64,000 nucleotides of DNA from an uncultured Rhodospirillales bacterium (lineage in GTDB: Bacteria > Pseudomonadota > Alphaproteobacteria > ATCC43930 > CGMCC-115725). This document shows, one piece after another, positions 1 through 11,875 of the stretch (position 1 is the stretch's first letter; each line of letters begins with the position of its first letter). Where the stretch lies: the NCBI GenBank assembly GCA_903828515.1, contig CAIKMD010000007.1, forward strand, positions 1,644,706 to 1,708,705, read 5' to 3'. The notes beneath the pieces were generated by a model. That model was not told where the DNA came from, did not search any database, and saw nothing but the letters and a program-made list of their open reading frames with translations. Made by a program: the position numbers and the translations under genes.

Positions 1-91
1 CGACCGCATGAACGTCGATGCCGGGTTATTGAAGAAGGAAGAGATGTTGAGTTCCTATGACGATCTCACCACCGACCAATACGTGAAATGA
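1..91 (+). CDS. ABC transporter substrate-binding protein, C-terminal fragment (gene enters from the left edge)
   Basis: Only the last 29 codons are in the window, read from base 2 to a TGA at 89-91. The encoded tail (a DAGLLKKEEMLSSYDDL segment ending in DQYVK) matches, almost residue for residue, the C-terminus of the next gene (EAGLMKEDEMLSSYDGL ... DKYVK). It is therefore very probably a second NMT1/THI5-like periplasmic binding protein and the upstream member of a tandem duplication. Its stop overlaps the start of the next gene as ATGA, which implies translational coupling in one operon. Nothing can be said of its N-terminus or ligand. Confidence 0.8.
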   Translation, partial: DRMNVDAGLLKKEEMLSSYDDLTTDQYVK

Positions 92-1089
92 CCATGCGGC
101 TTGCCGGACTGATTTTCGGCGCGTTGATCGCGGCGGGTGTCGCGCGTGCCGAGACCGCGCCGCTCAAGGACGCGACCATGGCGCTGCCCTCGACCGGGTT
201 GCCCTATGCGCTGGTCTATATCGCCGATGCCCAGCATCTGTGGGAAAAGCACGGGCTCAACCTGAAGACCGTGCAGATCGCCGGTATCGGCGCGACCAAC
301 GCGGTGATCTCGGGCAGCGTCGACTTCGCGCATGCGTCCGGGCCAACCCTCGCCCGCGCGGCGGCCAAGGGCCAGAAGCTACTCGCCATCGTCGGCGTGC
401 TCGACCGCATCAGTACCGAAATCGTCTTGCGGAAATCGCTCGCCGAGGCGGCGCATTTCGATAAGTCGGCGCCGTTGCTCACGCGCGTGCAGGTCCTGCG
501 CGGCAAGACCATCGCGATCAATTCGGTCAATTCGGTCGATCAGGCGTTTCTCCAATTGCTCGCGCGCCGCGCCGGTTACGACCCGCAGGAGATCCGGCTG
601 GCGGTGATGCCGGCCGACAGCGCGCTCGCCGCGTTCTCGACCAATCAGATCGACGGCCTCGCCATGTCGCCGCCCTGGCCGCAAAGCCTCGTGCTCGACG
701 GTCGCGCCGTCACGGTCGCGAGCGGCCCGTCGGGCGAGCCCAACGATCTCATCCCGATCGCCACCACCATCGTCCTGACCAAGCCCGAGACCTGCGCGCA
801 GCGCGAGGCGCTGTGCATCGGCATCGGCCAGGCGATGAAAGAGGCGGCTTCGGTTTTGCGCGACAGGCCCGAATTGGCGGTGCCGATCCTGACGGCAAGG
901 CTCAACATGGATGCCAAACTGATCGAGGCTGTGCTGGACAAGCAACGCCTCGCCACGCCCAATCCGCCGACGGTGAGCAAGGCCGGCCTCCAACATGCCG
1001 AGCACATCAATGTCGAGGCGGGGCTGATGAAGGAAGACGAGATGCTGAGTTCCTATGATGGGCTGGCGACCGATAAATACGTGAAATGA
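88..1089 (+). CDS. ABC transporter substrate-binding protein (NMT1/THI5-like, SsuA type)
   Basis: A periplasmic binding protein of 333 residues, presumably delivering a small organic ligand to an ABC importer; the ligand cannot be read from sequence. The first ~21 residues form a signal peptide (basic start, hydrophobic stretch, ARA before the cleavage point). The mature part begins with the usual pattern of the family: strand, 'GLPYALVYIADAQHLWEKHGL', then a 'GSVDFAHASGPTLARAAAKG' segment. The start is the ATG in the ATGA overlap with the upstream paralogue. No permease or ATPase gene follows: a lipoprotein gene comes next and then a convergent gene, so partners must lie to the left or elsewhere. 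The family is a confident call, the substrate unknown. Confidence 0.85.
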   Translation: MTMRLAGLIFGALIAAGVARAETAPLKDATMALPSTGLPYALVYIADAQHLWEKHGLNLKTVQIAGIGATNAVISGSVDFAHASGPTLARAAAKGQKLLAIVGVLDRISTEIVLRKSLAEAAHFDKSAPLLTRVQVLRGKTIAINSVNSVDQAFLQLLARRAGYDPQEIRLAVMPADSALAAFSTNQIDGLAMSPPWPQSLVLDGRAVTVASGPSGEPNDLIPIATTIVLTKPETCAQREALCIGIGQAMKEAASVLRDRPELAVPILTARLNMDAKLIEAVLDKQRLATPNPPTVSKAGLQHAEHINVEAGLMKEDEMLSSYDGLATDKYVK

Positions 1090-1096
1090 GACGCCG

Positions 1097-1309
1097 ATGA
1101 AGCCGATGCGAATTTTCGCCTCCATCCTTTGCGCAGCCGCGTTGCTCGGCGGCTGCACGCCGGTCGTTCACCTGCGCAACGTGAAGACGGGACAGACCGC
1201 GACCTGCGGCGGCGAGTTGCACGGGCTCAACGCCGCTGCGTCGGACGAGCACTGCCTGCAGGTCTTTCATCGCCAGGGTTTCGATCCGGTGCCCGACGCC
1301 AAGCCGTGA
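1097..1309 (+). CDS. small lipoprotein of unknown function
   Basis: A 70-residue protein with a clear lipoprotein signal: basic start (MKPMR), hydrophobic core, and lipobox LLGGC with the lipidated Cys at residue 20. The mature part is only ~50 residues and contains two further cysteines (TCGGEL and EHCLQ) that could form a disulphide in the periplasm. It starts 7 bases after the substrate-binding protein and is probably the last gene of that operon. Short lipoproteins with a TATCGG-like motif are common in alphaproteobacteria, but I know no function. The gene ends 18 bases before the convergent VOC gene. Confidence 0.7.
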   Translation: MKPMRIFASILCAAALLGGCTPVVHLRNVKTGQTATCGGELHGLNAAASDEHCLQVFHRQGFDPVPDAKP

Positions 1310-1327
1310 AGGGCGCGGCCCGGGTCG

Positions 1328-1744
1328 TCAGACGCCGAATTGCGGGTTCCAGGCGATTTCCCAAAGATGACCGTCGAGGTCGTGGAAATAACCCGAATAT
1401 CCGCCCCAGAAACGGTCTTGCGGCGGGTCGATGACGGTGCCGCCCGCTTGCTCGGCCTGTTTCATGACCGCATCGACTTCGTCCTTTGAGGCCACGAGAT
1501 GTCCGATCGACACGGCGCCCAGCCGCGTTGGCGTGGCGGTGATCCTGGCATCCTTCGACAGCGACGCCACCGGGTAGAGCGCGAGGATCAGGCCGTCGTC
1601 CATCGGAAAGAAAGCGACGGCGCCGTGATCGAATTCCTGGCCGATGATCCCCTTCGTCGGCAACCCCAGCCCGTCGCGGTAAAACGCGAGCGACCGGTCG
1701 AGATCGTCCACGGCCAACGTCAGAACTTTGATTCTCGGTTTCAT
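1328..1744 (-). CDS. VOC-superfamily protein (glyoxalase/bleomycin-resistance-like)
   Basis: 138 residues from the ATG at 1744. An in-frame extension to 1912 adds 56 residues with no resemblance to the family, so I chose the internal start, where the fold begins directly (KVLTLAVDDLDRSLAFYRDGLGL). The motif order is that of a single VOC domain: the N-terminal beta-alpha unit, a central region (GAVAFFPMDDGLILALYP), then VDAVMKQAEQAGGTV and a C-terminal GGYSGYFHDLDGHLWEIAWNP strand. This last part is typical of metal-binding or lactoylglutathione-lyase-like members (Asp-Gly-His ... Glu). The substrate is unknown; the domain call is strong, the enzymatic role open. Confidence 0.8.
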   Translation of the reverse strand: MKPRIKVLTLAVDDLDRSLAFYRDGLGLPTKGIIGQEFDHGAVAFFPMDDGLILALYPVASLSKDARITATPTRLGAVSIGHLVASKDEVDAVMKQAEQAGGTVIDPPQDRFWGGYSGYFHDLDGHLWEIAWNPQFGV

Positions 1745-2098
1745 CGTGGCCTTTCCAGTCTTGTCGGAGCGCTCGCTCCGCATCGCGGTTGGTGACGAGA
1801 ATAGGGGGAGCGGTTGGTCTTTTGATGCTTCTCCCAACCCTGCACCGGTCGGGGAAGTATCGATTTTCGGGGAGTCGCCGCGTTTTGGGGCGATTCGGTC
1901 GGTCGGAACCACGGCAGAGCCTTGCGGATCATATTTTTGACGGTAAAAGGCGCGCCGCCGATCCTGGCTAAATTATCTAAGATATTGATTTTATTGTAAA
2001 TAAAAAAGAACATAAAAAGAACTTGCCTCGATGAGAACAAATCGAATACGCTCCTTTCATTGAATGGCTGATGGCCCTATGGAATAAGGAGTTTCGGG
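1745..2098. other. intergenic region carrying the recA promoter and operator
   Basis: 354 bases without a gene. The left part (to about 1960) is ordinary GC-rich sequence. It can be read as an N-terminal extension of the VOC gene, but it does not look coding. From about 1965 to 2050 the composition turns strongly AT-rich, as expected of a promoter, and contains the LexA box at 2008-2022. A TTGATT hexamer at 1985-1990 could be a -35 element, but no convincing -10 hexamer stands at the proper distance, so I do not call exact promoter elements. Confidence 0.6.
2008..2022 (+). promoter_or_regulatory. LexA (SOS) box upstream of recA
   Basis: GAAC at 2008-2011, seven bases, GAAC at 2019-2022. This is the exact GAAC-N7-GAAC direct repeat that LexA recognises in alphaproteobacteria, 77 bases upstream of the recA start and inside the AT-rich promoter region. 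It implies that recA is repressed by LexA and induced by DNA damage. Confidence 0.85.
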
Positions 2099-3169
<1,071 letters not shown>

Positions 3170-3202
3170 GCACTCAAGCGACTTCCTCTTGGCTCTACCT
3201 GG

Positions 3203-3240
3203 ACGGCGCCCGCGCTCCCCCGCGCGGCGCCGTTTTTCTT
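3203..3240 (+). terminator. rho-independent terminator of recA
   Basis: Bases 3203-3210 (ACGGCGCC) pair perfectly with 3226-3233 (GGCGCCGT). Inner CGCG arms (3211-3214 and 3221-3224) extend the stem around a CTCCCC loop, with one unpaired C at 3225. The run TTTTTCTT follows at once (3233-3240). It lies 33 bases after the recA stop. Confidence 0.85.
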
Positions 3241-3532
3241 ATCGGGGAGGGGCGGCGGCGAACCTGACAAATACGAAACAAAGCCAATTTGGGATCAGGG
3301 CTGCCGGACGATCGCGGGTCCCTCGACTTCGCTCGCGACGAGGAAAATCTTTGATAGCACAAAGAAAATCGCCTCGTCTCGAGCCTGTCGAGAGACGCAA
3401 CGCCCTCAATCCAGCGCTCCTGTCCCCAATCGGACCAAACCCAATCGGGATCAGGCATCGCGGCTGGACACCCCGACTCCGTCCCCCTAAAACTTGCTTG
3501 GTTCCGCCCGGGGGAAGGGCCAGATTAAGTCC

Positions 3533-6196
3533 ATGCTGACCAACGACATACGCGCCGCGTTTCTCGCCTATTTTGCCAAGAACGGGCATGAGGTCGTGTC
3601 CTCGTCGCCGCTGGTCCCGCGCAACGACCCAACCCTGATGTTCACCAATGCCGGGATGGTGCAGTTCAAGAACGTCTTCACCGGGTCGGAGAAGCGCGCC
3701 TATAGCCGCGCCACCACCTCGCAGAAATGCGTCCGGGCCGGCGGCAAGCACAACGATCTCGACAATGTCGGCTACACCAGCCGGCACCACACTTTTTTCG
3801 AGATGCTGGGCAATTTCTCGTTCGGCGACTATTTCAAGGAACGCGCGATCGAGCTCGCCTGGACCCTGATCACCAAGGAATTCGCGATCCCCAAGGAGCG
3901 GCTCTGCGTCACCGTCTATCACGAGGACGAGGAAGCCGCCGGATTGTGGAAAAAGATCGCCGTCCTGCCCGAAGACAAGATCATCCGCATCGCGACCGCG
4001 GATAATTTCTGGGCGATGGGCGAGACGGGGCCCTGCGGCCCGTGCTCGGAAATCTTCTACGACCACGGCCCCGAGATCCCAGGCGGCCCGCCGGGCAGCG
4101 CCGAGGCAGACGGCGACCGGTTCACCGAGATCTGGAATCTCGTCTTCATGCAGTACGAGCAGGTCACGCCGGCCGAGCGCCGCAACCTGCCGCGCCCGTC
4201 GATCGATACCGGCATGGGGCTCGAGCGCATCGCCGCCGTCCTGCAGGGCAAGCACGACAATTACGACACCGACATCCTGCGCGCGCTGGTCATGGCCTCG
4301 GCCGAGGCGTCGAAAGTCTCGGCAGACGGACCGCAGGCCGTGTCGCACCGGGTGATCGCCGATCATCTGCGCGCGTCGTCCTTTTTGATCGCCGATGGCG
4401 TTCTTCCGTCCAAGGAAGGGCGCGGTTACGTCCTGCGCCGGATCATGCGCCGCGCGATGCGCCACGCTCATATCCTCGGCTGCCAGGATCCGCTGATGTG
4501 GAAACTGGTGCCCGCGCTGGTTCGCCAGATGAGCACGGCTTTCCCGGAACTCAGCCGCGCCGAGGCGCTGATCACCGAAACCCTGAAGCTCGAGGAAACC
4601 AACTTCAAGCAGACGCTGGAACGCGGCCTGAAGCTGCTCGACGAGGAAGACGGCAAGCTCGCCAAGGGCAAGCCGTTCTCGGGCGACGTCGCGTTCAAGC
4701 TCTACGACACGTTCGGCTTCCCGCTCGACCTGACCGAGGACGTGCTCAGGACGCGCGGCCGTCAGGTCGCGGTCGAGGATTTCAACGCCGCGATGGAGCG
4801 GCAACGCGCCGAGGCACGCAAGAGCTGGGTCGGCTCGGGCGAGGCGGCGACCGATCGCATCTGGCTCGAACTGCGCGAGAAACTCGGCGCCACCGAATTC
4901 CTCGGCTACGACACTCATGTCGCCGAGGGCAAGATCGCCGCCATCGTGGTCGACGGCAAAGAGGTCGGCGAGATCAAGGCCGGCACCGAAGCAGCGATCG
5001 TCACCAACCAGACTCCGTTCTATGCCGAATCCGGCGGCCAGCAGGGCGATACCGGCGCGCTGTTCACCAGCACGGGCGGCGAATTCGCGGTGCGCGACAC
5101 CGCCAAGCGCGCCGGCGAAATCTTCGCGCATGTCGGTACGCTGACTCATGGCACGCTCAAGCTCGGCGATATCGTCGAATTGCGGATCGACGACACGCGG
5201 CGCGCGCGGCTGCGCGCCAATCATTCGGTCACTCATCTGCTGCACAAGGCGCTGCGCCAGCGCTTGGGCGAACACGTCACCCAAAAAGGCTCGCTGGTCG
5301 CGCCCGACCGGTTGCGCTTCGATTTCGCGCAACCGCGACCGCTGACCGACGAGGACGTTCAGATCGTCGAGGCCGAGGTGAACAAGCGCATCCGCGAAAA
5401 CGCCGAAGTCTCGACCCGCCTGATGACGCCCGACCTCGCGATCAAGGAAGGCGCCATGGCGCTCTTCGGCGAGAAATACGGCGACGAGGTTCGCGTGGTG
5501 TCGATGGGCGAGGACCATGACGACGACCAGCACACCCACGCGTTCTCGGTCGAGCTGTGCGGCGGCACTCATGTGCGCCGCACCGGCGATATCGGCTTCT
5601 TCAAGATCGTCGGCGAAAGCGCGGTCGCCTCGGGCGTGCGCCGCATCGAGGCGGTGACCGGGGCCGGGGCCGAAGCCCATGTCGCGCAGGAAGAGAACCT
5701 GCTGCAGCAAGCGGCCAATGTCCTCAAAACCTCGGCGACGGAGTTGCCGGCGCGGCTTGCCGCTTTGCTCGAAGACCGTAAAAAACTCGAACGTGAACTC
5801 TCCGACGCGCGGCGTGCCGCGGCCTCGGGTGGCGGCGCGGCCAAATCCGCCGCCAAGGATTTGAACGGCATAAAATTCGCGGCCCGCGCGCTCGACAATA
5901 TTCCCGCCAAGGAATTGAAGAGCATGGCCGACGATCTGAAGAAAGAGATCGGCTCGGGCGTGGTCGCGCTGGTCGCGTCCTCCGATGGCAAGTCGTCCTT
6001 GGTCGTCGGCGTCACCGAAGATTTGATCGCGCGGTTCAGCGCGGTCGATCTGGTGCGCGTCGGCGCCGAGGTCCTGGGCGGCAAGGGCGGCGGCGGACGT
6101 CCCGACATGGCCCAGGCTGGCGGTCCCGATACCGGTCGTGGCGCCGAGGCGCTTGCCGCCATCGAAAGCGCCGTCGCGCAAAAGGCGGCGGTCTAA
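3533..6196 (+). CDS. alaS: alanyl-tRNA synthetase
   Basis: Charges tRNA-Ala with alanine in the cytoplasm and edits Ser/Gly mischarging. From the ATG at 3533 the protein is 887 residues, normal for the family; a longer frame to 3494 adds only 13 unconserved residues. The N-terminal class II catalytic core starts [21 protein letters not shown] and includes [19 protein letters not shown] and the [16 protein letters not shown] motif. The editing domain carries the zinc-binding [12 protein letters not shown] (HxxxH) and [17 protein letters not shown] (CxxxH) motifs. The C-Ala domain ends [17 protein letters not shown]. The nitrile hydratase alpha gene follows after only 29 bases, so the two may be cotranscribed. 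Confidence 0.98.
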   Translation: MLTNDIRAAFLAYFAKNGHEVVSSSPLVPRNDPTLMFTNAGMVQFKNVFTGSEKRAYSRATTSQKCVRAGGKHNDLDNVGYTSRHHTFFEMLGNFSFGDYFKERAIELAWTLITKEFAIPKERLCVTVYHEDEEAAGLWKKIAVLPEDKIIRIATADNFWAMGETGPCGPCSEIFYDHGPEIPGGPPGSAEADGDRFTEIWNLVFMQYEQVTPAERRNLPRPSIDTGMGLERIAAVLQGKHDNYDTDILRALVMASAEASKVSADGPQAVSHRVIADHLRASSFLIADGVLPSKEGRGYVLRRIMRRAMRHAHILGCQDPLMWKLVPALVRQMSTAFPELSRAEALITETLKLEETNFKQTLERGLKLLDEEDGKLAKGKPFSGDVAFKLYDTFGFPLDLTEDVLRTRGRQVAVEDFNAAMERQRAEARKSWVGSGEAATDRIWLELREKLGATEFLGYDTHVAEGKIAAIVVDGKEVGEIKAGTEAAIVTNQTPFYAESGGQQGDTGALFTSTGGEFAVRDTAKRAGEIFAHVGTLTHGTLKLGDIVELRIDDTRRARLRANHSVTHLLHKALRQRLGEHVTQKGSLVAPDRLRFDFAQPRPLTDEDVQIVEAEVNKRIRENAEVSTRLMTPDLAIKEGAMALFGEKYGDEVRVVSMGEDHDDDQHTHAFSVELCGGTHVRRTGDIGFFKIVGESAVASGVRRIEAVTGAGAEAHVAQEENLLQQAANVLKTSATELPARLAALLEDRKKLERELSDARRAAASGGGAAKSAAKDLNGIKFAARALDNIPAKELKSMADDLKKEIGSGVVALVASSDGKSSLVVGVTEDLIARFSAVDLVRVGAEVLGGKGGGGRPDMAQAGGPDTGRGAEALAAIESAVAQKAAV

Positions 6197-6225
6197 AACG
6201 ATTCGTTACGAGGGAGGCCGATGCA

Positions 6226-6861
6226 ATGTCCTCTGGCGATCACGATCATGACCACGATCATCCGCACGGCTCGGATTTGTCCGAGACGCAATTGCGGGTG
6301 CGCGCGCTCGAAACCGTCCTGACCGAAAAAGGCTATATCGATCCCGCGGCGCTCGACCGCATCGTCGAGGCTTACGAGACCAAGATCGGGCCGCGCAACG
6401 GCGCGCGCGTGGTCGCCCGAGCCTGGACCGATCCGGGGTTCAAGGCCGAGCTCCTGAAAGACGCGACGGCGGCGGTGCAGACGATGGGCCACGTCAATCG
6501 CGTCGGCGATCATCTGATCGCGGTCGAGAACACGCAGGCGCGCCATAACATGATCGTCTGCACGCTGTGCTCCTGCTACCCGTGGGAAATGCTCGGCCTG
6601 CCGCCGGTCTGGTACAAATCGGCGGCCTATCGCTCGCGTTCGGTGATCGATCCGCGCGGCGTGCTGAAAGATTTCGGCGTGACCTTGCCCGAAGACACCG
6701 AAATCCGGGTCTGGGATTCGACCGCCGAGACGCGCTTCATCGTCCTGCCGATGCGACCCGCCGGCACGGAGGGATGGAGCGAAGAGAAGCTCGCCGATCT
6801 CGTCACCCGCGACAGCATGGTCGGCACCGGCCAGCCGTTGCGGCCCGGCGAACCATCATGA
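6226..6861 (+). CDS. nthA: cobalt-type nitrile hydratase, alpha subunit
   Basis: Alpha subunit of nitrile hydratase, which hydrates nitriles to amides in the cytoplasm. The metal site motif CTLCSC lies at residues 112-117 ([21 protein letters not shown]). Threonine in the second position is the signature of the Co3+ form, whereas iron enzymes have CSLCSC. The central two cysteines of the claw (C115 and C117) are those oxidised post-translationally. The protein is 211 residues, normal length. The N-terminus has an unusual His/Asp-rich stretch ([16 protein letters not shown]) that might bind metal. A strong GGGAGG ribosome site precedes it, and the stop overlaps the beta start as ATGA. Thiocyanate hydrolase gamma shares the motif, but the neighbouring beta subunit fits nitrile hydratase. 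Confidence 0.93.
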   Translation: MSSGDHDHDHDHPHGSDLSETQLRVRALETVLTEKGYIDPAALDRIVEAYETKIGPRNGARVVARAWTDPGFKAELLKDATAAVQTMGHVNRVGDHLIAVENTQARHNMIVCTLCSCYPWEMLGLPPVWYKSAAYRSRSVIDPRGVLKDFGVTLPEDTEIRVWDSTAETRFIVLPMRPAGTEGWSEEKLADLVTRDSMVGTGQPLRPGEPS

Positions 6862-7514
6862 ACGGCGTTCACGACATGGGCGGCATGGAGGGCTTCGGTC
6901 CCGTGACGCCCGAAAAGAACGAGCCGGTGTTTCATGCGACGTGGGAAGGCCGCGTCCTCGCGATGCAGCGCGCGATGGGTTATGTCGGCCTGTGGAACAT
7001 CGACATGGGGCGCGCGTCGCTCGAGAAGCTGCCGCCGGCGATCTATCTCGGCGTCACCTATTACGAGAAATGGTTTCTCGGTCTCGAAGATCGTTTGCTG
7101 AAACACGAACTCGTCGCTGCCGACGAGATCGCCGCCGGACATTCGCTGCGACCCGGTAAGGCGCTGGCCCGCAAGCTCACGGCCGATCGGGTCGACAACA
7201 CGCTGACGCGCGGTTCGTACTTCCGCGAGACCACGACGCCGGCCTTGTTCGCGCCGGGCGATCGAGTACGCGCCAGGAACGTCAACCCGTCGGGCCACAC
7301 CAGATTGCCGCGTTACGCGCGTGGCCATGTCGGTACGGTCGAGGCGATCCGCGGCTGTCACGTGTTTCCCGATGCGGTCGTGGCGGGACGGGGCGAAGAC
7401 CCGCACTGGCTCTACACGGTCGTCTTCGACGGGCGCGAGATTTGGGGCCCGGAGGCCGATCCGACTCTCACCGTCTCGATCGAGGCTTTCGAGCCTTATC
7501 TCGAAAAGCCATGA
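6858..7514 (+). CDS. nthB: nitrile hydratase, beta subunit
   Basis: 218 residues starting [16 protein letters not shown], the classical beta-subunit N-terminus. The middle carries [20 protein letters not shown]. The C-terminal SH3-like barrel includes [23 protein letters not shown] and RGHVGTVE, closing with the WGPEADP ... EAFEPYL segment. The beta subunit packs around the alpha metal centre and supplies conserved arginines to the oxidised cysteines. The start lies in an ATGA overlap with nthA and the end in an ATGA overlap with the accessory gene, a tight three-gene unit. A longer frame running back to 6567 is only overlap with nthA in another phase. Confidence 0.95.
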   Translation: MNGVHDMGGMEGFGPVTPEKNEPVFHATWEGRVLAMQRAMGYVGLWNIDMGRASLEKLPPAIYLGVTYYEKWFLGLEDRLLKHELVAADEIAAGHSLRPGKALARKLTADRVDNTLTRGSYFRETTTPALFAPGDRVRARNVNPSGHTRLPRYARGHVGTVEAIRGCHVFPDAVVAGRGEDPHWLYTVVFDGREIWGPEADPTLTVSIEAFEPYLEKP

Positions 7515-7885
7515 GCGTGAGCGACATCGCGACGGTCGTGCCCGGCCTGCCGATGGCCGAGGACGGACCGGTGTTTCGCGAACCGTGGGAAGCGCAGGCT
7601 TTCGCCATGGCGGTATCGCTACAGGGCGCAGGCTTGTTCACCTGGGGCGAATGGGCGGCGATGCTGGGCGAGGAAATCAAGCACGCCCAGGCGGCCGGCG
7701 ATCCCGATACCGGCGCGACCTATTACCGACATTGGCTGGCGACGCTGGAACGCATGGTCGCGGCAAAAAGCCTGACCGATGCGGGAACGCTGATGCGCTA
7801 TCGCGATGCGTGGGACCGTGCGGCGGATCGCACGCCGCACGGGAGCCCCATCGAACTGCGCCCCGACGATTTTCGGGGCGCGTAG
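7511..7885 (+). CDS. nitrile hydratase accessory protein (P14K/NhlE-like cobalt-insertion chaperone)
   Basis: 124 residues. The region FREPWEAQAFAMAVSLQGAGLFTWGEWAAMLGEEI resembles the N-terminal part of the nitrile hydratase beta subunit. This is the hallmark of the small activators that carry the cobalt-loaded alpha subunit and swap it into the apo-enzyme. A typical TYYRHWLATLERMV follows. It sits immediately after nthB with an ATGA overlap, the position expected for the Co-type system. The alternative upstream start at 7442 would lie inside nthB and is rejected. The gene ends five bases before the convergent isocitrate dehydrogenase stop. Confidence 0.88.
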   Translation: MSVSDIATVVPGLPMAEDGPVFREPWEAQAFAMAVSLQGAGLFTWGEWAAMLGEEIKHAQAAGDPDTGATYYRHWLATLERMVAAKSLTDAGTLMRYRDAWDRAADRTPHGSPIELRPDDFRGA

Positions 7886-7890
7886 AACGT

Positions 7891-10823
<2,933 letters not shown>

Positions 10824-10881
10824 TTGGCTGACAAGTTAACGATGATGGGTGTCGGAAGGTTTGACATTTGTTTCCAAAACC

Positions 10882-10901
10882 TAGATCAGGAATACGATCT
10901 A
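10882..10901. promoter_or_regulatory. inverted repeat between the divergent LOG and exported-protein genes
   Basis: TAGATC at 10882-10887 and GATCTA at 10896-10901 form a perfect 6-base inverted repeat with an 8-base spacer in the AT-rich divergent intergenic region (10824-10989). A consensus -35 hexamer TTGACA lies at 10861-10866 but has no good -10 partner. The repeat could be a dimeric-regulator operator; this is a weak call from symmetry alone. Confidence 0.3.
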
Positions 10902-10989
10902 AACAACTGATAACACGAATATTTATGACGGCGGCACGGGCCTTGCTCTGATCAGTCCGAGAACTGGTGGATCGGCAAGGGAATTAATC

Positions 10990-11505
10990 ATGTCTGGTAT
11001 CAAAACACATCGCGCGACCGGGGCCGCCCTGGCTTTGGCAGGCATCGCCTTGTGCGCACCGATGACGCAGGCTTTCGCGGCCGGCGATGCATCGGACTTC
11101 AGCATAGACCGGCCGGCCGGCCTCGCGCTTTTGGGCGTGGCCCTGCTCGGCATCGGCGGCGCCTTTCGCTGGGCGATGAGCAAGCCGGCACCGCAAGCCG
11201 CCGCCGTTCCCGTCGATGCGCATGAATATCGCAATGGCTTCCGTAAAGAGGTGAGAGATATGCCCCAACCAACGACGCGCGACAACGTCGTCATCGAACT
11301 GCGTCAAGTCCTGGCCGCGCGTCAGGCGAAGCTGGCCCTTCAGGCGCCTGCCGCCGAGCCGGCGATATTCTCACCCGCGGAACATTTGCGTCTTCAGCAA
11401 AAGCTCAACGGACGCGCCGCGTCTCTGCGCGATCGCCAATCGAACCAGGCCAAGCGCCGCTTCATCCGTTCGGGCGTCGACGTCCATGGCCTCGCGGCGG
11501 AATAA
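10990..11505 (+). CDS. exported protein of unknown function with one membrane segment
   Basis: 171 residues, not recognised. Residues 1-31 look like a signal peptide (KTHR, then ALALAGIALCAPMTQAFA with AFA before the likely cut). After a short acidic linker, a hydrophobic stretch (PAGLALLGVALLGIGGAF, about 39-56) is followed by WAMSKP. The rest is soluble, with helix-prone Gln/Arg/Ala-rich sequence (VIELRQVLAARQAKLAL and EHLRLQQKLNGRAASLRDRQ). The hydrophobic stretch resembles a PEP-CTERM anchor but is internal, so I do not assign that family. A good AAGGGA ribosome site precedes the ATG. It stands alone, divergent from the LOG gene and convergent with DUF1491. Confidence 0.65.
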   Translation: MSGIKTHRATGAALALAGIALCAPMTQAFAAGDASDFSIDRPAGLALLGVALLGIGGAFRWAMSKPAPQAAAVPVDAHEYRNGFRKEVRDMPQPTTRDNVVIELRQVLAARQAKLALQAPAAEPAIFSPAEHLRLQQKLNGRAASLRDRQSNQAKRRFIRSGVDVHGLAAE

Positions 11506-11524
11506 GCGGGCCGCACGCCCGCGC

Positions 11525-11860
11525 TCAGAGGATACGGCCCTCGAACACCGGTCGGCCGGCACGATCCTCGATCTCGACGACCCAGAGATCGGGATCGCGT
11601 TTGACCTGACGGGCGATGTAAGCATCAGCCTCGGGTTCCTGGACGGGGTCCTGGCCAGTGGCTTTGATCCACGCGAGTTCGCCGCTGGGCATGCGGGTCT
11701 GGGCGAGGACGACGCAGCCGAGATCGAACTGGTTGAGCTTCACGAGGATGGTGCCGGCATCGCCGTCGCCCCGCCGCACCACCGCCATCGGAATCGCGCG
11801 CTGATCTGAAACCCTAAGTGCCGCAGATATGACGATGCTCGTCTTGAGGCGGGGTTCCAT
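11525..11860 (-). CDS. DUF1491 family protein
   Basis: 111 residues of the short alphaproteobacterial DUF1491 family: an N-terminal RLKTSIVISAALR segment, then MAVVRRGDGDAGTILVKLNQ and a C-terminal DAYIARQVKRDPDLWVVEIEDR. No enzyme motif or membrane segment is visible and the function is not known. It follows the Tim44-like gene on the same strand after 15 bases, so the two probably form a small operon. Confidence 0.8.
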   Translation of the reverse strand: MEPRLKTSIVISAALRVSDQRAIPMAVVRRGDGDAGTILVKLNQFDLGCVVLAQTRMPSGELAWIKATGQDPVQEPEADAYIARQVKRDPDLWVVEIEDRAGRPVFEGRIL

Positions 11861-11875
11861 CCCTCGCGCGATCGA

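Noticed and set aside
1328-1912. The longer VOC reading frame starting at 1912
   Set aside because: The extra 56 residues do not resemble the family; the fold begins exactly at the ATG at 1744.
3241-3532. Possible leader, T-box or repeat between recA and alaS
   Set aside because: No T-box pattern is visible and it would be unexpected in this group. A GTCTC/GAGAC inverted stretch near 3376-3396 and two GGGATCAGG copies exist, but they are too short to call a named element. The region otherwise holds nothing I can support except the recA terminator at its left end.
3239-6181. A 980-codon open frame on the minus strand, opposite alaS
   Set aside because: Same reason: GC-rich codon shadow of alaS with no recognisable domains, while the plus-strand frame is an unmistakable alanyl-tRNA synthetase.
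10990-11505. PEP-CTERM-like sorting signal in the exported protein
   Set aside because: The PAGLALLGVALLG segment is near the N-terminus and over 110 residues follow it; a true sorting signal lies at the C-terminus.
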